From positions 49,958,012-50,022,011 of the forward strand of contig CM059971.1 in the NCBI GenBank assembly GCA_030490835.1: a stretch of 64,000 nt of DNA, read 5' to 3'. Under the pieces are notes generated by a model. That model made no database searches. It was not told where the DNA came from and saw only the letters and a list, made by a program, of their open reading frames with translations. Shown here piece after piece: positions 56,570 through 64,000 of the stretch. The stretch comes from Annona cherimola (Eukaryota; Streptophyta; Magnoliopsida; Magnoliales; Annonaceae). Both the position numbers and the translations under genes were made by a program. Each line of letters opens with the position of its first letter. The first letter of the stretch is position 1.

Positions 56570-58073
56570 GCTCCACTCAAATTAATTTTTACAGGTATAT
56601 CTAAAGCTAAGGCCTATAACGTATGGTTTATGGATAGCGGTTGCTCAAGACATATGACTGGAGAAAAAGGATTATTTCACAAGATCAACCCATGTGATGA
56701 AGGAACAGTAGCTTTTGGAAATAACGAAAAAGGTAAAATAAAAGGTAAATGAAATGTCTATGGTATTTCAAATGCATGTATTGAAAATGTTCTATTTGTT
56801 GAAGGCCTCAAACACAACCTAATGAGCATTAGTCAACTGTGTGATAAAGGATATAAAGTTGTATTTGAATCCTCTATATGTAATGTTATTGATGATGACA
56901 AGCGCTTAATTTTTAGTGGCAAAAGACATGAAAATGTTTATTTGGTTTGCCTTGATGACTTAGAAGGAAAATGTCTAATAGCCATAGAAAATGATCCATG
57001 GAAATGGCATGCAAGGCTTGGACATATAAATATGTCAAATATTAGAACCTTATGGAAAAAGAATTTGGTACAAGGCTTACCAAAGCTCAAATATGACAAA
57101 GATAAGATTTGTAAAGCCTGCCAACTATCTAAACAACCGAAAATGCCATTTTTGACCAAACAAGAAATCTCAACAACTAGACCACTTGAATTACTACATA
57201 TGGATCTTTATGAGTCATCAGACATTTTAACTCTTGGTGGGAAAAAGTATGTATATGTAATCGTGGATGACTTTTCTAGATTTACTTGGATTATACTCTT
57301 AGCTAGCAAAGATGAAGCATTTTCAATGTTTGTCTCGTTTTCAAATTTGGTGCAAAATGAAAAACAAAGTTCAATCATTTCCATTAGAAGTGACCATGGT
57401 GGTGAATTTGAAAATACTCGATTCATAGAATTTTGCAATGAAAAAGGAAATTCACCATACATTTTCTGCACCAAGAACTCCTCAACAAAATAGAGTTGTT
57501 GAAAGGAAAAACCGGACAATACAAGAAATGGCTAGAACCATGCTAAATGAGAGTAAACTATCCAAGAGATTTTGGGGTGAAGCTGTAAGTACAGCTTGTC
57601 ATGTATTAAACCGAGTTACCATTAGAGCTATATTGAAAAAGACTCCATATGAACTTTGGAAAGGCAAGAAACCAAATATATCATATTTTCATACTTTTGG
57701 ATATACTTGTTATGTGCTAAATAATGAAAAAATAAATCTGGGAAAACTAGATGCCAAAAGCGATGAAGCTATTTTCTTGGGTTATTCATCAAATAGCAAA
57801 ACATATAGAATTTTCAACAAAAGACATCAAACAATAGAAGAGTCAATACATGTTGTCTTTGATGAATTTAACCAAACTCCGAGAAAGGAGGATGAATTAA
57901 GTGATGCAGATGAAACAAAAGAAAAAGAACAACCAAAGGAAATCGAGCTCAAGCCAGAAAACTCCATGGAGGAAGAGGTAAGTAAAGGTAATGATCCTTA
58001 CAAACCTCCAACTGATTTAAAGTTCAAAAATGCCCATCCAATTGATCAAGTCATTGGAAATGTTTATGAATGA
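56570..58073 (+). pseudogene. pol: Copia-5 Pol: protease and integrase, broken
   Basis: In this copy pol follows gag in the same frame with only the TGA between them. Protease [12 protein letters not shown] near 56630; TGA at 56750-56752; integrase zinc finger HARLGHINMSN and [10 protein letters not shown]; core [18 protein letters not shown]. One extra A near 57448 then shifts the frame, resuming at [19 protein letters not shown] (the usual NGVVE reads NRVVE). Ends at TGA 58071-58073, where Copia-3 has a Gly codon. Confidence 0.9.
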
Positions 58074-59660
58074 GTAAAAACTAGGAGATTAAAGCAAAAT
58101 ATTTGTGGACAATATGCATTTGTGTCAAAAATTGAACCAACCACTATTGAACGAGCTCTTAATGATGAAAGCTGGGTTATTGCAATGCAAGAAGAGTTAA
58201 ATCAATTTGAAAGAAATGATGTATGACATTTAGTTCCTAGACCAAATGGTCATACCATTATTGGTACCAAATGGATATTTAGGAACAAATTGGACGAAAG
58301 CGGACTTGTAATTAGAAACAAGGCTAGATTAGTAGCCAAAGGGTATTCCCAGGAAGAAGGGATTGATTTTGAAGAATCATATGCACCCGTGGCTAGATTA
58401 GAAGCCATACGTATCTTACTAGCATTTGCTTCTCATATGAATTTGAAATTGTTTCAAATGGATGTAAAAAGCGCATTTCTGAACGGATGTTTGAACGAAG
58501 AAGTATATGTTGAATAACCCCCAGGATTTGAAGAAAATGATCAATCAAAATATGTTTATAAATTGACCTAAGCGTTATATGGACTAAAACAAGCCCCAAG
58601 AGCTTGGTATGAAAGGTTAAACAGATTTTTGATCGATCATGAGTTTCAAAGAAGGAAAGTTGATACTACTTTGTTCATTAAATATAAAAGTAAAAATATT
58701 TTAATTGTACAAATTTATGTAGATGATATAATATTTGGAGTTACTGATGAAACTTTATGCCAAGAATTTTCTAAGATCATGCAGAGCGAATTTGAAATGA
58801 GCATGATGGGAGAACTGAATTTCTTTCTCGGACTACAAATCAAGCAACAAAAGGAAGGAATATTCTTAAATCAGTCCAAATATGTTAAAGAAATGTTCAA
58901 GAAATTTGGAATGCAGAATGGTAAAGGAGCAAATACACCAATGAGTTCTACGATCAAGATCGACACGGACGAAAACGGTAAATGTATCGATCAAAAGCTC
59001 TATAGAAGCATGATAGGATCATTGCTATATTTAACTGCTTCTAGACCAGATATTTTGTTTAGTGTTTGTATGTGTTCTAGATTTCAAGCATGTCCTAAAG
59101 AATCACATCTATTGGCCGTAAAAATAATTTTTAAATATTTAATAAATACTACTAATCTTGGACTATGGTATCCAAAGGGGTCAACATTTGACTTAATCGG
59201 CTATTCGGATGCGGATTTTGCTAGGTACAAAGTAGATAGAAAAAGTACTAGTGGAACCTGTCAATTTCTTGGAAATATGTTGGTTTCATGGTACTCAAGG
59301 AAACAAACCAGTGTTGCCCTATCTACTGCGGAAGCCGAATATATAGCCGCCGGAAGCTGTTGTGCCCAACTACTTTGGATGAAACAACAATTAAAAAATT
59401 ATGGCATTGATTATTTCAATATTCCTATTAGATGTGATAATACAAGTACTATATGTTTGACTAAGAATCCTGTATTGCATTCAAGAACCAAGCATATAGA
59501 TGTAAGACACCATTTTATTCGTGAACATGTTGAGAATCATGATATCTGTTTAGAATATGTGAAAACTGAAGATCAAATTGCTGATATCTTTACCAAACCA
59601 CTAGCGAAGGAATCATTTTATAAAATTAGAAATGATATGGGGATGATAGAATTAAACTAG
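58074..59660 (+). pseudogene. pol: Copia-5 Pol: reverse transcriptase and RNase H, broken
   Basis: Same frame as the shifted integrase. Stops TGA 58224, TAA 58515 and TAA 58569 cut the RT fingers. From 58629 the frame is open to TAG 59658-59660 and keeps [38 protein letters not shown] and ADIFTKPL. The polymerase and RNase H active sites survive but cannot be made as one protein. Confidence 0.9.
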
Positions 59661-59694
59661 GAAGAATTACACAAATCTGATCTAAAAGGAGCCA

Positions 59695-59850
59695 AGTCGA
59701 TGAGTCAAGTCGACTCCAGTAAAGTCAAGTCAACTCCAGTGAAGTCGACTTGGGAGAATCGAAGTCGACTCCGCTTCTGAGGTGAAGTCGACTCCACTAG
59801 GTCGAAGTCGACTTCGCCTAGGGCAAAGTCGACTCCGGGCGCGACGGCTC
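59695..59850. repeat. GTCGAC motif array between pol and the third ORF (Copia-5)
   Basis: Six GTCGAC plus one decayed GTCAAC in about 140 bp, same position and order of flanks (ATGAGTCAAGTCGACTCC first, GACTCCG and GCGCGACG last) as in Copia-3. Confidence 0.87.
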
Positions 59851-60367
59851 ACCTTCCCCCTTCTCCTTTTCTTTCTTCCTCTTCCCTCTTTCCTCTCCAT
59901 CTTCCCGCCGTTTCAGCAGACCCCTCTTCCCGGCGATTTTTTCCTCCCTCTCCATTTTCTCCGGCTAAGCTACTGTCTTCCTCCTGTCCGGACATTCTCT
60001 CTCTCTCTCCCTTCTCCATTTTCTCCGGCGACCAGTCCTCTCTCTCCTTTCCGGCAGACACCTCCTTCTCTCTCTCTGTTTTCTGAAAAAACCAGTAAAC
60101 TCCGGCCATTTTCTCCGTCCAGTTCCTCCCTCTCCCTCTCCGGCAGTTTCTTCCAACTCCCTCTCTTCTTCTCTGGCTCATTCTCTCCCTTTCCGGCGAC
60201 CGGCCGTTTCCTCTCTCTCTCACTAACTTCCTGTTTATCTCCATCCTTACTTCTCTCCTCCATTAGTCCTCTTTCTCTAAACTCTCTGTTTTCTCAGTTC
60301 TCTTTCTTTTCTCTCAGTCTATCTATCTCTCACAGCCTAACATTTCACTGCCTCCATTCCCAATCCA
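59851..60367 (+). promoter_or_regulatory. Pyrimidine-rich leader of the third ORF (Copia-5)
   Basis: About 515 bp of C/T-rich sequence with repeated TTTTCTCCGGC-like blocks (for example near 59955, 60017, 60107), longer than the 275 bp in Copia-3. The open frames through it on both strands (59782-60432, 59849-60244) are low-complexity artefacts. Confidence 0.5.
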
Positions 60368-62017
60368 ATGGCCCCAAAATCCAGACTCCCCAAGATAGCA
60401 GTTTCCAAACCTACACAAAGACCTGTGCCTAGACCTTCGAGATCGAATACAGAGGAAGAAATTCCCAGAAGGCAAAGAACATCTGCAAAACGAGCCAGAG
60501 AAGAACCTTCAACTTCAACAGGTCGAAGGGTCAGATTTCAAACCACAACCCAATCCTCAGATCGAGCTCAGAGATCAGAAAGTCAACCTCGAAGCTCAAA
60601 CACTGGAGAAAGAAGGATTCCAATCACAAAAGGGCAAGTCCTGAAAATGCCCACAACCTATTTCCAAACAGAGCTTCAGCATAGTCGATTCTACAAGCAT
60701 TTCTATGAAAGAAAGGTATTCATCCCAAAGATCATCGACTTTAAATTTCTCAAAGATTATGAGTTCGACATAGAAGAACTACTGGATTATCAGGGATGGA
60801 CAAGTTTGCTAAAGACAGATGAAAGAGTATATCCTGATATGACAAGGTTATTTTACTATCTGTGGGATGATAACAAATTTTCAACCTTTGTCAAAGGCAC
60901 AAAAATGTTTTTGGGAACAATGGCTAACCCAGATCAAGAAAGAGTAATACAGAGAATAGGAAGAATTCTCGAAGTTCCATCCGAAGAAGAATCACTTCCC
61001 CGAGATCTTACATTAGAAAGAGTGTATAATGAGTTGACAAGAAGCAACAAGTATCATCCAGGAACTAAGTTCCTGCATTACATGGACCTCTCTCCACGCC
61101 TTAAAGTCCTCAGATTACTCATCGCTCACTGCATCTACCCAAAGGGCGGTGGAAGAAATCAGCTCAACCCGCAAGAGGCCATTATTCTATGGAAACTAGT
61201 CAATAAAGTCAAGATCAGCCTACCAAGACTCTTCCTAGAAGCCTTGGCATCCTGAAAGGACAATCCTCGAGGCGTTTTACCTTACGGGACATGGATCACG
61301 AGGATCCTGGAGTACTATGAAGTGGATATTGACGGCGAACCCTTTGAAGTCCCTAAAATCACAAATGCCATCAATAAGGCATTGCTCCAAAGAATGAAGA
61401 TCAATTTGGAGCAGTTCAGAGATGAAAGGATTCGAGAAAAGTTGGGCGAACCAGCTCCTGAGGAAGCAAGACAAGCGCAAACTGAGGGGGAGCAGCCTCC
61501 AGAGGCACCACATTCCCCACCCCAGGACATTCCGGAGGGGCCGGCATCTCCTATGTCCCATGGATCCTTCTCTCCACAGGGATCTACCATACCAGATCGG
61601 ACGCCTCAACCTCCATCACAAGAGGTCACGCTACAGAGCATCCGAGATGAGATCTCTGCTCTTCGAGAAGAAATGGGTCACCAAGAGGATCGAATGACCA
61701 GCCTAGTCTCCGAGGTTCTCACTGCTATCAATGATATGCATTCCCGACAAGATCGAATCGACCGGGAAATGCGTACCATTAGATATCATCTTGCATCTGG
61801 GCGACACAAAAATTGGCCCATACTTGAACTTGATCCATTCGATTCCGGATCAGTTCATCGAGATCCGACTCCCGCTCCAGTCTCTTCATTTTATTCATCT
61901 GCTCATGTTCATCCTATCAAACCCATTCAATCTGCATATCCCATTTTCCAATTTCAATTCACCAAATCCTTGGTAATTGAACCATTTTTTGAAGGATTGA
62001 CAAAAAGGGGGAGATAG
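60368..62017 (+). pseudogene. Copia-5 third ORF (putative plant transposon domain), one nonsense codon
   Basis: 549 codons, colinear with the Copia-3 ORF: basic N-terminus with RPVPRPSRSN, core MPTTYFQTELQHSRFYKHFY, HPGTKFLHYMDLSPRLKVLR, IYPKGGGRNQLNPQEA, then TGA at 61253-61255 (family Arg codon after LEALAS), continuing in frame with KDNPRGVLPYGTWITRILEY, the Pro/Glu linker and the coiled coil ALREEMGHQEDRMTSLVSEV. The last codons overlap the inner polypurine tract (LTKRGR-TAG), so this ORF is a little longer at its end than in Copia-3. No membrane segment is seen. Confidence 0.85.
62002..62015 (+). other. Inner polypurine tract copy, Copia-5
   Basis: AAAAAGGGGGAGAT overlapping the stop of the third ORF; second copy 267 bp downstream. 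Confidence 0.8.
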
Positions 62018-62282
62018 AATAGAGTATTTGAGTACACAAGTGCTTTAGAGCATTTTGGGTCGGGTAGCATTTTGGGTTGGGTAGTTTGTATTTAGGTTTC
62101 ATTTTTGCTTTACATTGTAATCTGTAAAATGAAATTTGATTTATGAAACTTGTTTTATGTTCAAATATGTGTCTCATGCTTGCTATACTCTGTTTGAAAG
62201 TTATTATGATGATTTGTTTTGGAAACTATATGATTGTGATTTTCTTGAAAGGTACAAACTCAAATTAGTTTTGTCAATCATC

Positions 62283-62296
62283 AAAAAGGGGGAGAT
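62283..62296 (+). other. Polypurine tract at the 3' LTR, Copia-5
   Basis: AAAAAGGGGGAGAT abutting TGTTGG at 62297. The 62018-62282 stretch before it is AT-rich and non-coding. Confidence 0.9.
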
Positions 62297-64000
62297 TGTT
62301 GGAAACAATGTTCAAAACAAAACAAAATTGACCAAAGCATGAGTTTTGATGATTAACAAAGTTAAATTTGAGTATAAAGTGAATACTAATGATTTTGTTG
62401 AATGTTTTAAGGAATGAAATAGCCAAGTCGATTTTCTAGTCGACTTGGACTTCGACTTAGGGTGAAGTCGATCCCAAAGTCGACTCCATCCTCGACTCCA
62501 AAATGAACCCCACGACCAGTTTTGAAAATAGAAGAAGAGCAGGTGAAGTCGCAGGCCAAGTCGACTCCACTTGCGACTTGGAAAGCCAAGTCGCAAACGA
62601 AGTCGACTCTAGCATCGACTTCAGATGGCAAAATCACTCCAGAGTTGAATCTGGGGCAGAAAAATACCGAAGTCGCAGACGAAGTCGACTCCAGTTACGA
62701 CTTGGGTGAAGTCGCAGACGAAGTCGACCCCAAGTTCGACTTGAGGTTTTCAAAGTTCAAAGATGCAGATTCAAGCTCATTCCAAGAATCAACTTGAGTT
62801 TTCTCAAATCCAAATCAAGGGTACAAGCTCATTGTCAACTTAAGTCTCTCAAGTCCAAGGCAAAGCTCCAAGCATATTTCAAGATGAAGAAATTCAAGAT
62901 ATGAAGATTAATGTCAAAAGAAAGCAAGGTGCATGATTCAAAGGCAAAATCAACCATACAAGTTTTCAAGCTTCACAAGGTCTACAAAATATTATTGAAG
63001 GAAAGAAGCTAAGCAAGATAGAAGAAAATCAAACATGATCAAAATGTTTTTTGTACAAAGAAATTGGTCAAGTCGCAACCCAAGTCGACTCCAAGATCGA
63101 CTTGAGTTCAAGTCTGAAAACAAGTCGACCCAGACTCAGACTTGGAAACTGCAGAAGTGAAGTCGCACATGAAGTCGACTCCACTTGCGACTTGGGAAGC
63201 CAAGTCGCAGACGAAGTCGACTCCACCTGCGACTTGGGGAAGTAACGTTCGAATTTTTGAACGTTGGAACATTTATTGCGCGCCAACCACTTCTATAACG
63301 TTCAAATCTTCTCCATTCTATAAATAGACACTCAAGCAAACGTTGGAATATACACTACATAGCCTAAAGAGAGAAAAGAAGTGCAAAGAAGAGCTCCCAT
63401 TTTCTTTTCTCCAAATTTGAGTGATCTATACACTTTCAAAGGAAGAACGAGCTTCAAGTTGCAAGTAGCGTCAATGATATACAACCGGTTGCTTCTACAA
63501 ACTCTTCCTCAAGCTGAATCTTGCCTACACAACTCAGTAAAGTGTAGATCTTCCTTATTTTCATTACTCTTTGTTATTGGTCTTGGTTTGAGTTTGTTGT
63601 AACAAACCAAGACGTTGCAAGTAGAGTTGTGATTGGAGTTGAACTCATCATCTACTTGTATCAAGTGTATAAGCCCCCTAGAGCTAGAATCTAGAAGAGA
63701 GCATAGGCTCTGATTGTGTATGCCCCCTAGAGCTAGAATCTAGAAGAGAGCGATGACTCTAAGTGTATTCGCGGAATACATAGTGGAACCCAAGTCACAA
63801 CGGTGTGTGAGCTTGGAAGAGTGGAGTAGGGAGAGGTTGCCCAAACCACTATAAACCTTGCCTGTTATTTTACTTTATTGCTTTCCTTATTTCATTGCTC
63901 TCTATTTGTTTCAATCAAGGGGATTAAGCTTTCAAGGGGTTAAGTTTTAATTTACCGAAGAATTTTATAAGAACCCAATTCACCCCTCCCCGCTTGGGTT
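62297..64000 (+). repeat. Copia-5 3' LTR (cut by the window end)
   Basis: 1,704 bp present; about the last 24 bp (through GGGACCAACA) lie outside. Two 50-bp units near 63673 and 63722 versus one in the 5' LTR; TATA box 63319-63326; U3 motif array at about 62425-62740 and 63070-63240. Confidence 0.93.

Larger units (their letters stand above)
53026..64000 (+). mobile_element. Copia-5: older Sirevirus-type element, runs off the window
   Basis: Same layout as Copia-3, complete except for about the last 24 bp of the 3' LTR beyond base 64000. GAGTC precedes it. By eye the two LTRs differ at about 40 of about 1,650 sites (2.4%) plus one 50-bp unit. Coding lesions: lost gag ATG, TGA at 56750, a one-base insertion near 57448, TGA at 58071 and 58224, TAA at 58515 and 58569, and TGA at 61253. 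Confidence 0.93.

Noticed and set aside
59782..60432. 216-residue open frame over the C/T-rich leader, and its antisense frames
   Set aside because: Low-complexity Leu/Ser/Pro text from a pyrimidine tract; it overlaps the start of the real third ORF in another frame and has no counterpart in Copia-3.

Overview
The window is a block of plant repetitive DNA made entirely of LTR retrotransposons nested inside one another. The Sirevirus-type Copia elements, the Athila-type Gypsy backbone, the initiator-Met-tRNA primer sites and the TATA boxes inside LTRs all point to a flowering plant with a repeat-rich genome. I cannot name the species. I see no cellular host gene, tRNA, rRNA or CRISPR array.

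Backbone: an old, degraded, plus-strand Ty3/Gypsy element of Athila type starts before base 1. It can be read through the insertions as protease (about 91-478), reverse transcriptase (about 1081-1650 and 11236-11402), RNase H (14481-14970), integrase (15170-16290) and a third ORF (51212-51999). Three insertions into it are proved by matching 5-bp target-site duplications (TSDs): GTATG (1651-1655/11231-11235), GTTAT (11403-11407/14476-14480) and AATTA (16446-16450/50066-50070). The first is a 9.6-kb minus-strand non-autonomous element with 3.1-kb LTRs and only 0.8 kb of non-coding interior; one of its LTRs carries a further 2.5-kb solo LTR (TSD ACTCC). The second is a 3.1-kb solo LTR. The third is a solo LTR (LTR-A) of a larger family, now spread from 16451 to 50065 because it was hit repeatedly.

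Inside LTR-A (16451-50065) lie, in order: a 5' LTR-A piece; Copia-1, plus strand and broken, containing a minus-strand LTR that itself holds the 3' end of minus-strand Copia-2; a deletion junction; the 3' part of another plus LTR (LTR-B); Copia-3 (30074-40866, TSD ACATC); the right part of a minus LTR (LTR-C); the middle of LTR-A; another complete minus solo LTR; and the last 170 bp of LTR-A. One deletion with TGATTT microhomology at 25924-25929 accounts for all the missing halves.

Copia-3 is young and almost intact. It has identical-length 1,715-bp LTRs with about eight differences, one frameshift in gag, one nonsense codon in pol and an intact third ORF after pol. At 51999/52000 the Athila third ORF is fused to the gag of minus-strand Copia-4, whose LTR is interrupted by Copia-5 (53026 to beyond the window). 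Copia-5 is an older relative of Copia-3, with LTRs about 2.4% diverged and several stops.

Most notable: (i) arrays of a GTCGAC-centred dyad motif sit in the Copia U3 regions and again between pol and the third ORF; (ii) the third ORFs of the Copia elements and of the unrelated Athila element appear to share one domain; (iii) the non-autonomous element carries a tandem array of its own primer-binding site; (iv) the polypurine tract is duplicated before the 3' LTR; (v) short sequence modules are conserved among otherwise different Gypsy-type LTR families.
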